Assembly (NCBI GenBank): GCA_022510765.1
Contig: JAFLSU010000014.1
Span: 1 to 40,839, forward strand
DNA length: 40,839 bases
Direction of reading: 5' to 3'
Origin: Christensenellaceae bacterium
GTDB lineage: Bacteria > Bacillota > Clostridia > Christensenellales > CAG-138
The notes beneath the pieces are model-generated. The model was given only the letters and a program-made list of their open reading frames with translations, did not search any database and was not told the DNA's origin. Each line of letters begins with the position of its first letter. The stretch's first letter is position 1. The position numbers and the translations under genes were made by a program. Below, piece after piece: positions 7,675-15,094 of this stretch.

Positions 7675-10098
7675 TTATGCGATACCCATCGCAATGCGCA
7701 TTACGATCAGCGCATCGGCTATTGTAATTTCGCCATCACCATCCATGTCAGCTACGGCAATAGCCTCATCGGACAGCGAGCCGACGCTCATGGCATGACG
7801 GAGGATCATAATTGCATCGCCTACCGTGATTTCGCCGTCGCCATCAACATCGCCGGCATCGCCTTCTAAAATAGGAGCGCCGATTCGGATATTATCTACC
7901 CATACGCAATCCTGACCGTACCTGCCATCGGCATCCTTTTCATACTGCCAGCCGATCACATATTCGCCTGAGTTCTCAATGGTAAGACTTACGGAAGTCC
8001 AATCGTTAACACCGGATGAAACCACGTAGGTATAGTCGTTCAGCGTCAGGCGAGCGCAATCCCAACCTTCTTCGGTGCTGGTTTTCCAGTCGAAGGAGAT
8101 GACGGTTCCCGCTGTAACGTATCCAATATCAACCGTGAATGTGGTAATAACGCCGTCAATTCCTGCAATATCGCTGACAACGCAGGTGCGGTTATCGATG
8201 TTTGCGATCTGCCAAGGATGCTCATTATCATTTACGAACGAGCGAGTTTCGCCGGGCAAATTGGCCGCATTGTTGAATGCCGCCGCGTCGGGCATATTGG
8301 GGTTGACGGGAGGATTATAGCTATAATCATGGATATACTCGACGTTATCGACCCAAACTCTTTCCTGAGTCTTGAGACCGCCGTTCTCCGAACCTTTCCA
8401 GTAAGAGTCATCAGTCTTTACATACTTCCAGGAGAAGAAGAATGTGCCGTCATGAGGGATGATGTAAGTATACTGCTGCCAGTCGTTGTCACCCGAGAAC
8501 TGAGCCTGAATCGCATTGTCCTGAATGAACAGCAACCTGTTCCACAATTCGGTGTCGGTCTTATAATCAAACCTGATCGCGTCACCTGCATGGGCATCGG
8601 GAACGACGATATAGAAGGTCTGGAAAGCACTGTCGTAATCGACCGTAGAGCCAACATAGGTGCGTCCGGTGTTATCGGTTTCGATAGCCCAGGCATGGGA
8701 AATATCGTTGTAGAAGGTAAGGTTGCCGCCGCTTACGTTGAGCGCATTGCTGAACGCCTGATACATCTGGGACGGATCATACGGTTCGGGCTGATTGCCG
8801 CTCAAAGACACATTGTCAATGCAACCGATATCGCTGCCGCTTGAGGCACTGCTGTCCTTGGAATAGGTCCAAGTGAAGGTATAGTCGCCGGCAGAGGGGA
8901 TCTGATAGGTGTATGTTGCCCAAGAGCCGTTGGGACCGCTTATGCGCTGAACGGTGTTGCCGTTTGCTGCAAAGGTCAGCCAGTCATAGCTGTTTTCGCT
9001 GGAAACAAACCAATCGAAAGTAAGTACCTGACCTGCGGACAGACCGTTGAACACGGCGGTTATAGAGGTCGAAGCGCCGTGCTGACCTTGGATGCTGGAG
9101 CGAGCAAAAGTTCTTTGACCCTCGGTCACAACCGCCCACGGGGTTGTCGTATCATTTATGAAGGTAAGGGAGCTTCCCGGTGCGTTGATAGCCGCATCGA
9201 ATTCCTCCTGATCGACTCCGCCGGAAACATCCAATTCATAATCAGGTAGAATAAACAGGTTGGTAAGCTCATGGCCATAACCACCGCCAACGCTGCCAAC
9301 TTCTTCAGCAACACCGGTCTCGGGGTCGATCTTGATCAAAAGACCAAAGTTACCTGCGGGAATGGAACGAGCAATGAAACCGTATACACAGCCATTGGGC
9401 TGGTAATACGTTGCACCGCTCAAATTTTCCCAGCTTGCATTGACCGTAACGCCAAGCTCCCTGATGATGCCGTTTTCGTTGAAGATAACGCTGCGACCGA
9501 CATTTTTCGCAATACCAAAGAAGTTGCCGTTTCCGATGTAAGCAAAAGCATTGGTGATGATGATACCCTGCTCGGTCATGTCGGTGACTTCGGTAAGCTG
9601 ACCGTTGGTAAGATTGACGGTCATGAGGTGGTAATGCGAGTCATCCGTTGTAAGAACCATTGCGTACATGGTGCTGCGGTCGGCAGCATAGGTCATGTCC
9701 ATGATCTGATAGTTGATATCAAGCTCTGAACCGATGGCGGTGGACTGCCATGTCGTGGGGTTGATCCTGTACAGCCTGTCGCAAGTGAAGTCCTCGTCAT
9801 GGAAGGTGTGTGCATACGCATAGACGAAGCCATCAACTACATCAGCACCATAGGAGATCCTGCCGCTGATTCCGCCGATAGTCTGAGTGCTACCCGGCAT
9901 TTCGGAGTTGAACCCGATGAATTCGCGGGTATGCGTTGCTACCGCACCGCTTCTGTATTTAAGCAGAGAGAAGCCAAACAACGGCACGTTGTCGTCGGTT
10001 GTTGCGACCTCTGTCGCAGGGGATTCTGCAAGATTGAAGTTAGGTACGACTGCAAACAGCAAAAACACTGCAAGCAGCATAGATAGGAGCTTTTTCAT
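7675..10098 (-). CDS. Secreted dockerin protein with three tandem beta-sandwich repeats
   Basis: The 807-residue protein starts with a signal peptide (MKKLLSMLLAVFLLFAVVP). Residues about 40-290 have repeated short beta motifs like a propeller or WD-type fold. Three repeats of about 140 residues follow (about 295-435, 440-590, 600-735), each with a conserved course: FxND, a W in xxWxI/V, a VxFDWK/FDYK strand, a WxxxT/S strand, YxxxWxYxKD and VDNV/I. They look like jelly-roll, carbohydrate-binding-like modules. The last 60 residues form a type I dockerin: two Ca-binding loops, DVDGDGEIT and DMDGDGEIT, each followed by a helix. SD GGAGGGTG precedes ATG 10098. The dockerin should dock to a cohesin outside this window. 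No catalytic domain is recognised. Confidence 0.85.
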   Translation of the reverse strand: MKKLLSMLLAVFLLFAVVPNFNLAESPATEVATTDDNVPLFGFSLLKYRSGAVATHTREFIGFNSEMPGSTQTIGGISGRISYGADVVDGFVYAYAHTFHDEDFTCDRLYRINPTTWQSTAIGSELDINYQIMDMTYAADRSTMYAMVLTTDDSHYHLMTVNLTNGQLTEVTDMTEQGIIITNAFAYIGNGNFFGIAKNVGRSVIFNENGIIRELGVTVNASWENLSGATYYQPNGCVYGFIARSIPAGNFGLLIKIDPETGVAEEVGSVGGGYGHELTNLFILPDYELDVSGGVDQEEFDAAINAPGSSLTFINDTTTPWAVVTEGQRTFARSSIQGQHGASTSITAVFNGLSAGQVLTFDWFVSSENSYDWLTFAANGNTVQRISGPNGSWATYTYQIPSAGDYTFTWTYSKDSSASSGSDIGCIDNVSLSGNQPEPYDPSQMYQAFSNALNVSGGNLTFYNDISHAWAIETDNTGRTYVGSTVDYDSAFQTFYIVVPDAHAGDAIRFDYKTDTELWNRLLFIQDNAIQAQFSGDNDWQQYTYIIPHDGTFFFSWKYVKTDDSYWKGSENGGLKTQERVWVDNVEYIHDYSYNPPVNPNMPDAAAFNNAANLPGETRSFVNDNEHPWQIANIDNRTCVVSDIAGIDGVITTFTVDIGYVTAGTVISFDWKTSTEEGWDCARLTLNDYTYVVSSGVNDWTSVSLTIENSGEYVIGWQYEKDADGRYGQDCVWVDNIRIGAPILEGDAGDVDGDGEITVGDAIMILRHAMSVGSLSDEAIAVADMDGDGEITIADALIVMRIAMGIA

Positions 10099-10152
10099 AA
10101 AAGTTCACCCTCCAGTGAATTGTATTTAGAGGCATAAATGCTTCATATGGAT

Positions 10153-10181
10153 ACTATACCATAATTGCTATTGAATTGCAA
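10153..10181 (-). promoter_or_regulatory. Promoter of the dockerin gene
   Basis: On the minus strand: TTGCAA (10181-10176), a 17-base spacer and TATAGT (10158-10153), about 55 bases before the start codon. Confidence 0.55.
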
Positions 10182-10185
10182 TCAG

Positions 10186-10217
10186 CAAGAGCCTCGACGA
10201 TGCCGCCGAAGCTCTTG
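10186..10217 (-). terminator. Hairpin after the 2-oxoacid oxidoreductase operon
   Basis: CAAGAGC (10186-10192) pairs with GCTCTTG (10211-10217), with three further inner pairs. It lies just past the gamma-subunit stop codon. No T run follows on the minus strand, so it may be a weak terminator or only an mRNA 3' end. Confidence 0.4.
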
Positions 10218-10229
10218 TCGATTAAGCTT

Positions 10230-10769
10230 TTAATTCCTGATGCTCTCGGCACCCAGCTCGATCGCTTCACGGTTAAGGGGAATGAGGTGGGCCTTCTTTT
10301 CGCCAAGCTTGTAGAGCAACGCATCGAGCACGCTCTCGTTCTTAACCGCCTTGGTCGCTTCAAGGTATGCACCGAGCATTGCCATGTTAGCTACCTTGGG
10401 GTTTCCAAGCTTATCCGCGATCTCGTTGCAGGGAACGTAGTAAACTTCGATGTCGGTACGGGTCGCCTTCTTATCAATGATGGAACTGTTGATAAAGAGC
10501 TTGCCGCCGGGCAGAACGTTTGCCTCGAACTTGTCGAGGGAGGGACGGTTCATTGCGATGACGCAATCCGCCATGTTGATAACGGGGGAGGCAACCGGTT
10601 CATCGGAAACGACCACGGAGCAGTTTGCCGTGCCGCCGCGCATTTCGGGGCCATAGGAGGGAAGCCAGCTTACGTTCTTATCCTCATACATGCCTGCGTA
10701 TGCGAGAAGCTGACCGATGAGCAGAACGCCCTGTCCGCCGAAGCCTGCAAAAATATTAGTCCAAAGCAT
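10230..10769 (-). CDS. 2-oxoacid:ferredoxin oxidoreductase, gamma subunit
   Basis: The 179-residue gamma subunit helps bind CoA in the oxidative decarboxylation of 2-oxoacids to acyl-CoA with reduction of ferredoxin. It has the family start [17 protein letters not shown] at about 7-23 and [19 protein letters not shown] at about 38-56. SD AAGGAGG lies within the end of the beta-subunit gene; the two genes are three bases apart. It is last in the order ferredoxin-alpha-beta-gamma. The substrate (2-oxoisovalerate or 2-oxoglutarate type) cannot be settled from this subunit. Confidence 0.92.
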   Translation of the reverse strand: MLWTNIFAGFGGQGVLLIGQLLAYAGMYEDKNVSWLPSYGPEMRGGTANCSVVVSDEPVASPVINMADCVIAMNRPSLDKFEANVLPGGKLFINSSIIDKKATRTDIEVYYVPCNEIADKLGNPKVANMAMLGAYLEATKAVKNESVLDALLYKLGEKKAHLIPLNREAIELGAESIRN

Positions 10770-10772
10770 AAC

Positions 10773-11519
10773 TTAAACCTCCTTGGTGATGTCTTTCTTA
10801 ACGCCGAGGGGATAGTAGGGGATCATGTTCTTTTCGAGCCACTCCATGGACTCAACCGGACTCATACCCCAGTTGGTGGGACAGTTGGAAAGAACCTCTA
10901 CAAGGCTGAAGCCCTTGCCCGCAAGCTGGCATTCAAAGGCGTTTTTGATGGCCTTCTTTGCCTTGATGATGTTTGCGGGAGTGTTGACGGCAACGCGCTC
11001 AATGTATGCGCTGCCTTCGATGGTCGCAAGCATTTCGGCAACACGGATGGGGCTGCCGCAGTGATCCTTGTCACGGCCGTAGGGGCTGGTGGTGGTCTTC
11101 TGACCAACGAGGGTGGTGGGAGCCATCTGACCGCCGGTCATGCCGTAGATCGCATTGTTGATGAAAATGGTGGTGATCTTTTCACCGCGGTGTGCAGCGT
11201 GTACGATTTCGGCAGCGCCGATGGAAGCGAGGTCTCCATCGCCCTGATATGTGAATACGACCCTGTTGGGATCGGTACGCTTTACGCCGGTGGCAGCAGC
11301 GGGTGCTCTGCCGTGCGCGGCTTCGATGGTGTCGATGTTAAAATACTTATAGCCAAATACTGCACAGCCAACGGGGACAAGACCTACGGTGCGATCCTGT
11401 ACGCCAAGCTCCTCGATGACTTCCGCAACGAGCCTATGTACGATGCCATGACCGCAGCCCGGGCAATAGTGAAGCACGGTATCGGTCAGGATAGGGGTTT
11501 TCTTAAATACGGTCTGCAT
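10773..11519 (-). CDS. 2-oxoacid:ferredoxin oxidoreductase, beta (TPP) subunit
   Basis: The 248-residue subunit binds thiamine diphosphate. It shows CPGCGHG at about 19-25, which starts this subunit family, the TPP motif GDGD at 93-96 and its partner NNAIYGMTGGQ at 121-131. It starts two bases after the alpha-subunit stop with SD GGGAGG, consistent with strict operon co-translation. Catalysis needs the alpha subunit upstream, and electrons leave through the ferredoxin subunit. Confidence 0.93.
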   Translation of the reverse strand: MQTVFKKTPILTDTVLHYCPGCGHGIVHRLVAEVIEELGVQDRTVGLVPVGCAVFGYKYFNIDTIEAAHGRAPAAATGVKRTDPNRVVFTYQGDGDLASIGAAEIVHAAHRGEKITTIFINNAIYGMTGGQMAPTTLVGQKTTTSPYGRDKDHCGSPIRVAEMLATIEGSAYIERVAVNTPANIIKAKKAIKNAFECQLAGKGFSLVEVLSNCPTNWGMSPVESMEWLEKNMIPYYPLGVKKDITKEV

Positions 11520-11521
11520 AA

Positions 11522-12592
11522 TTAAGCCTCCCTTGATTTCATGATGAATTCAGCGATCTCTTCGGCTGTCGGAGTATAGCTGCCGGGCTTTCCGAAAAAT
11601 TCAACGGGCTTTTTGCCGTTGACGGTAAGCTTGACATCTTCAAGCATCTGGCCGGAGCTAATCTCAACGGTAATAGCCTTCTTAACGCTGTCCTGCGCCA
11701 TTGCACCCGCAAGCTCCTTCTCGGGGAAGGGCCATACGGTGATCGGGCGGAACAGACCGACCTTAACGCCCTGCTTTTCGCAGAGTGCGATGGCGGATTT
11801 GCAGATACGAGCGACGGTGCCGTATGCGCAAAGGATGATTTCGGCGTTTTCGGTATTATAAAGCTCTGCACGGGCTTCATTTTCACGAATCACTTTATAC
11901 CTTGCTTGAAGCCTGTCGTTCATCTCCTGAAGCTCCTCGACCTCGATATAGAGGGAGTTTACGATCGCACGGGGACGACCGCTCTCGGGATTCCAGCCGG
12001 TTGCCGCCCAATCCTTCTTGGGAAGCTCACGGGTGGAGGTCTTTTCATGGAATTCGACGGGTTCCATCATCTGACCGATGATGCCGTCGGCAAGGATCAT
12101 GACGGGAGTTCTGTAAACGTCCGCAAGGTCAAACGCGTCCTGCATAAGATCGACGGCCTCCTGAACAGAGGAAGGAGCGAGTACGATGGGATGGTAGTCG
12201 CCGTGTCCGCCGCCGCGAGTTGCCTGGAAATAGTCACCTTGAGAGGGCTGTATGGAGCCGAGACCGGGGCCGCCGCGAACCATGTTGACGACGACGCAGG
12301 GAAGCTCTGCACCGGCGAGGTAGCTGATGCCTTCCTGCTTAAGGCTGATTCCGGGGCTGGATGAGCTGGTCATGACCCTTGCGCCCGATGCTGCCGCACC
12401 GTAGACCATGTTGATTGCAGCAACCTCGCTCTCCGCCTGAAGGAAGCATCCGCCTACTTTGGGAAGACGAGCGGACATATATTCGGGTATGTCATTCTGG
12501 GGAGTGATGGGATAACCGAAGAAGTAATGGCAGCCGGCTTGAATAGCGGCTTCCGCAACAGCTTCGCAGCCCTTCATCAATTTCTTTGCCAT
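11522..12592 (-). CDS. vorB: 2-oxoacid:ferredoxin oxidoreductase, alpha subunit (VorB-type)
   Basis: The 356-residue alpha subunit carries the pyrimidine-binding half of the TPP site and shapes the 2-oxoacid pocket. Family features are GCEAVAEAAIQAGCHYFFGYPITPQ near the N-terminus, SSSPGISLKQEGISYLAGAELPCVVVNMVRGGPGLG at about 77-112 and the GDYHP block. Length and order match the group usually named 3-methyl-2-oxobutanoate dehydrogenase subunit VorB. The gene symbol follows that convention; a 2-oxoglutarate (KorA-like) specificity is equally possible. SD AGGAGG precedes ATG 12592. Confidence 0.9.
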   Translation of the reverse strand: MAKKLMKGCEAVAEAAIQAGCHYFFGYPITPQNDIPEYMSARLPKVGGCFLQAESEVAAINMVYGAAASGARVMTSSSSPGISLKQEGISYLAGAELPCVVVNMVRGGPGLGSIQPSQGDYFQATRGGGHGDYHPIVLAPSSVQEAVDLMQDAFDLADVYRTPVMILADGIIGQMMEPVEFHEKTSTRELPKKDWAATGWNPESGRPRAIVNSLYIEVEELQEMNDRLQARYKVIRENEARAELYNTENAEIILCAYGTVARICKSAIALCEKQGVKVGLFRPITVWPFPEKELAGAMAQDSVKKAITVEISSGQMLEDVKLTVNGKKPVEFFGKPGSYTPTAEEIAEFIMKSREA

Positions 12593-12604
12593 AATTGGTT
12601 CCTC

Positions 12605-12814
12605 CTAATCTTTTTCAATGGTGATGACTGCGTCAGGACATGTACGCGCACAGCTTGCACATGCGACACATGCTTCGGGATCAGTAAGTTCCGCGGGGTG
12701 ATAGCCCTTTTCGTTGAGCTTGCTCTTTGCCAGCTCAAGAATCTTCTTGGGGCATGCACGCACGCAGAGTCCACAGCCCTTGCAGCGATTCTCATCAATG
12801 GTTAATCTGACCAT
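12605..12814 (-). CDS. 2-oxoacid:ferredoxin oxidoreductase, ferredoxin-like delta subunit
   Basis: The 69-residue protein carries two [4Fe-4S] motifs, CKGCGLCVRACP (about 11-22) and CVACASCARTCP (about 48-59). It passes electrons from the TPP site to free ferredoxin. It is the first gene of the operon; AAGGAGG precedes ATG 12814 and the alpha subunit begins 12 bases after its stop. Confidence 0.93.
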   Translation of the reverse strand: MVRLTIDENRCKGCGLCVRACPKKILELAKSKLNEKGYHPAELTDPEACVACASCARTCPDAVITIEKD

Positions 12815-12835
12815 AATTGAACCTCCTTGATTTTA

Positions 12836-12877
12836 ACAGCCCGATCCGCAAAGTTAACGCGGAGGGGTGGCGGCTGT
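12836..12877 (-). promoter_or_regulatory. Leader hairpin of the oxidoreductase operon
   Basis: ACAGCC (12836-12841) pairs with GGCTGT (12872-12877), and CCGC (12846-12849) with GCGG (12859-12862) inside it. It lies near the predicted 5' end of the transcript and directly before the delta-subunit ribosome binding site. No T run follows, so it looks like a stabilising or translation-modulating element rather than a terminator. Confidence 0.4.
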
Positions 12878-12898
12878 CATTTCATTTATCCAATGTGT

Positions 12899-12926
12899 AT
12901 TATAACACCATTGCAGTAAATGACAA
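12899..12926 (-). promoter_or_regulatory. Promoter of the oxidoreductase operon
   Basis: On the minus strand: TTGTCA (12926-12921), a 16-base spacer and a perfect TATAAT (12904-12899). Transcription would start near 12892. Nothing else is recognised between here and the lgt terminator at 13041. Confidence 0.7.
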
Positions 12927-13040
12927 ATACTTAAATGCAATATATATCATTTTTCTCGCTTCTTGGTGCTTGAAACTGTCGAAAAGCAGGTTATGCTCGG
13001 TCATTTGCAGGGTTTTGTGCAAAGATAGGGTAAATGATAA

Positions 13041-13079
13041 CAACAAAAATACAGGATCGAACGTGACTCAATCCTGTAT
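13041..13079 (-). terminator. Intrinsic terminator of lgt
   Basis: A perfect nine-pair stem ATACAGGAT (13049-13057)/ATCCTGTAT (13071-13079) is followed on the minus strand by TTTTGTTG. It lies 33 bases past the lgt stop. Confidence 0.85.
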
Positions 13080-13111
13080 GGTGAATGCTACTACATGACT
13101 TTGATATGGAT

Positions 13112-13894
13112 TTACGCCGAGGCCGCTGCCTTTTCCTTACGTCTCAATATAATAAAGCCAAGCACGCCGAAAATCAGCATTGCAATGCTTATCCATTGTG
13201 ATGTTGACAGTCCCAGGAAGATCCCGCGAACTTCGTCGGCTCTGAAGTATTCAAGACTGAATCGAACGACCGCATACATCGCAAGGTAGAGGAAGAAACC
13301 GGTGCCGGATCTCAGTCGTTTGTGAGTGTAAATAAGCAGAATAACGAAGATCACGATGTTCAGGAAGGCTTCGACAAGCTGTATCGGGAAAACGGGTACG
13401 CCGACAGGTGCTCCGCCAATGGGATTGGTGTAAACGACCGAAATGGCGCTTTGCATTACTCTACCGTAGCAGCAGCCGGCAAAGAAGCAGCCAACGCGAC
13501 CGAGAGCGTGGGCGAGAGGTATCGAGGGGATGACCACAGCGGCATATTCGGAAAACTTGAGCTTTTGAACTCTGCAAGCTATGTACGCCGTAAGCGCGCC
13601 AACGATGAATCCTCCGTAGAATACTAGCCCGCCGTCCTTGAACACGCGGAAGCTGCCATCCGCTATACTCGCAAATATCTCGCGGGGGGAGTAGGTTACA
13701 AATATGTAGAAAAGATACGCGCCCGCCATACCGATTCCAATCGCGAAGATAGCCACATTCAGCAGCTTATCCGGGTCAAGCCCCGCTTTCTTCGTTCGGA
13801 AATACGAAAATGAAATCGCAGAAATGAGAGCGAGTGCCATCATCAACCCATATGTCGGGAGTTGAAAACCGAAAATGTTTAGAAAAGGATGCAT
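13112..13894 (-). CDS. lgt: Prolipoprotein diacylglyceryl transferase Lgt
   Basis: Lgt moves the diacylglyceryl group of phosphatidylglycerol to the lipobox cysteine of prolipoproteins in the cytoplasmic membrane. The 260-residue protein has about seven membrane segments, the conserved GGLVFYGG at about 88-95 and the Lgt signature HALGRVGCFFAG at 129-140. The start MHPFLNIFG matches the usual Lgt start. Its best Shine-Dalgarno sequence is 27 bases away, separated from the ATG by a hairpin (separate entry). It is monocistronic with its own promoter and terminator. Confidence 0.95.
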   Translation of the reverse strand: MHPFLNIFGFQLPTYGLMMALALISAISFSYFRTKKAGLDPDKLLNVAIFAIGIGMAGAYLFYIFVTYSPREIFASIADGSFRVFKDGGLVFYGGFIVGALTAYIACRVQKLKFSEYAAVVIPSIPLAHALGRVGCFFAGCCYGRVMQSAISVVYTNPIGGAPVGVPVFPIQLVEAFLNIVIFVILLIYTHKRLRSGTGFFLYLAMYAVVRFSLEYFRADEVRGIFLGLSTSQWISIAMLIFGVLGFIILRRKEKAAASA

Positions 13895-13928
13895 GTTAAT
13901 TATATCTCTGCGATGCAGAGACTCCTTT
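13895..13928 (-). promoter_or_regulatory. lgt ribosome binding site with a hairpin as spacer
   Basis: On the minus strand AAAGGAG (13928-13922) directly abuts a seven-pair hairpin (13921-13905, three-base loop), followed by ten bases and ATG 13894. No other good ribosome binding site lies closer to the start. With the hairpin folded the spacing becomes ten bases, so the hairpin appears to bring the site to a workable distance. Confidence 0.55.
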
Positions 13929-13975
13929 TTTTATTTTATGGCGTTTTTCCCGAAGGAAAAATTGCCGCACGACTA

Positions 13976-14004
13976 ATACTATACCAGTTTGCTTCGCGTG
14001 TCAA
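13976..14004 (-). promoter_or_regulatory. Promoter of lgt
   Basis: A perfect TTGACA on the minus strand (14004-13999) is followed by TAGTAT after 17 bases (13981-13976) or TATAGT after 15 (13983-13978). The leader also holds a hairpin with a C(UUCG)G loop at about 13945-13962. Confidence 0.6.
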
Positions 14005-14102
14005 TCGTTGTTAAAAGTTTGAAGTGTAAAATCTGCATAAAACGCGAACTGTCAATTTGCATGAGCAGCACACAAAAAATATATTTGATTTTAATCTCTT
14101 GA

Positions 14103-14130
14103 TGCAACCATTTCGGAAACTCAAAAGTAT
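14103..14130 (+). promoter_or_regulatory. Possible ECF-type self-regulated promoter
   Basis: TGCAAC (14103-14108) and AGTAT (14126-14130), 17 bases apart, loosely resemble an ECF -35 with an AAC core and its -10. No sigma-A promoter with good spacing is seen upstream of the sigma gene. This is a weak assignment. Confidence 0.25.
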
Positions 14131-14151
14131 TATATGCAAGGGGGTGGGGTA

Positions 14152-14661
14152 ATGGAGAATGTTGATCGAAGCATCGACTCCGTTCAGGAACTTGGTGCTC
14201 CGATAGTCGATTCGGAGCAGGTAGTTTTGCAGTTTTCCGATACGGTGTACAGACTTGCGCTCGTGCGGTGCAAAAATCGTACCGATGCAGATGATGTGTT
14301 CCAGAATGTTTTCTACAGATATTTGAAGTACAAGCCGTCTTTTGAAAGTCAACGGCATCAGCGGGCATGGTTTGTGCGAACGACCATAAACTGCTCAAAT
14401 TCGCTTCTTGCAAACGTTTGGCGTAAGCGAACGACCGAGCTTGACAAAAACCTACCCGCCGAAGATACAATTGATTTGACGGTATACGATGCAGTGCTAA
14501 GGCTTCCCCAAAAGCAGAAAACCGCCATTCACTTGTATTATTACGAAGGTTATACTGTAGCGGAGATCGCAAAGATCATGGCTTCGCCGCAAGGCACGGT
14601 CAAATCATGGCTCAGTAGAGCAAGAGCGGCTTTGGAAAAAGAGTTGAAAGGAGAATTCTGA
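14152..14661 (+). CDS. ECF (sigma-70 family) RNA polymerase sigma factor
   Basis: The 169-residue protein has sigma region 2 at about 20-85 (SDTVYRLALVRCKNRTDADDVFQNVF) and region 4 at about 118-165 with the helix-turn-helix VAEIAKIMASPQGTVKSWLSRAR. It directs polymerase to an unknown stress regulon. ATG 14152 is preferred over ATG 14134 because the AGGGGGTGGGG ribosome binding site lies between them. It overlaps the next gene by one base (TGATG), as is usual for sigma/anti-sigma pairs. Confidence 0.92.
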   Translation: MENVDRSIDSVQELGAPIVDSEQVVLQFSDTVYRLALVRCKNRTDADDVFQNVFYRYLKYKPSFESQRHQRAWFVRTTINCSNSLLANVWRKRTTELDKNLPAEDTIDLTVYDAVLRLPQKQKTAIHLYYYEGYTVAEIAKIMASPQGTVKSWLSRARAALEKELKGEF

Positions 14662-14861
14662 TGTATAACGACGAATATAAAAATCTCAATGATAAGATTA
14701 CCTCCGATGAGAAGCTGTTAAGCGGCATTATCGAAAAGATCGATAAACCCGAAAAGATCAAGCATCGTCCGCTTTATAGACCGTGGACATTGGTTATCAC
14801 AGCAATTCTGACGGTAGGTTTTATAGTGCTTGTTGCTGTTCTCGCCAAGTCAGTTATATAA
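14661..14861 (+). CDS. Very small membrane protein, putative anti-sigma factor
   Basis: The 66-residue protein has a charged cytoplasmic N-terminal part (about 1-40, with EKLLSGIIEKIDKPEK) and one membrane helix at about 43-64, ending two residues beyond it. I do not recognise a family. Position and coupling (TGATG overlap with the sigma gene) suggest it holds the sigma factor at the membrane. It has no zinc-binding HxxxCxxC motif and no extracellular sensor, so release could not depend on an outside domain. Confidence 0.65.
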   Translation: MYNDEYKNLNDKITSDEKLLSGIIEKIDKPEKIKHRPLYRPWTLVITAILTVGFIVLVAVLAKSVI

Positions 14862-14960
14862 CAATGAGAGTCAATAATGCAGCCATTTTTGGGCATTGAG
14901 GCTCCTATCGCGAGATTTACCATTAAATGACTTTTTGCTATCATCAGAAACTAAACAATA

Positions 14961-15002
14961 TGATGAATTTGCACTTTTTATTGGAATTATCTGATGAATT
15001 TG
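14961..15002 (+). repeat. Direct repeats TGATGAATTTG, possible operator
   Basis: TGATGAATTTG occurs at 14961-14971 and 14992-15002, 31 bases apart, about three helical turns. The second copy overlaps the -35 of the acyltransferase promoter. TCATCAG at 14941-14947 is an inverted copy and CTGATGA occurs again at 15030-15036 just after the -10. The placement suggests a repressor or activator site; the protein is unknown. Confidence 0.45.
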
Positions 15003-15028
15003 ACAATTCTGTGAACAAATGATATTAT
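15000..15028 (+). promoter_or_regulatory. Promoter of the acyltransferase/ligase operon
   Basis: A perfect TTGACA (15000-15005), a 17-base spacer and TATTAT (15023-15028). Transcription would start near 15035. Confidence 0.75.
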
Positions 15029-15040
15029 ACTGATGATTAT

Positions 15041-15078
15041 GGCAAGCATTGTATGTATAGTTGCGCAATAAGCTTGCC
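15041..15078 (+). promoter_or_regulatory. 5'-end hairpin in the acyltransferase leader
   Basis: GGCAAGC (15041-15047) pairs with GCTTGCC (15072-15078), extended by ATTG/CAAT with one bulged base. It would begin a few bases after the predicted transcription start and ends four bases before the AAAGGGGG ribosome binding site. Confidence 0.5.
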
Positions 15079-15094
15079 GTAAAGGGGGAAACAC

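Noticed and set aside
8218..8844. A 208-codon plus-strand frame
   Set aside because: Antisense to the dockerin protein repeats; no independent support.
10176..11525. A 449-codon open frame on the plus strand
   Set aside because: It is antisense to the gamma and beta subunits of the oxidoreductase, which have clear motifs and ribosome binding sites. Its translation shows no family features; it reflects codon bias of the real genes.
12817..13098. A 93-codon plus-strand frame between the oxidoreductase operon and lgt
   Set aside because: It crosses the operon promoter and the lgt terminator and has no protein-like features.
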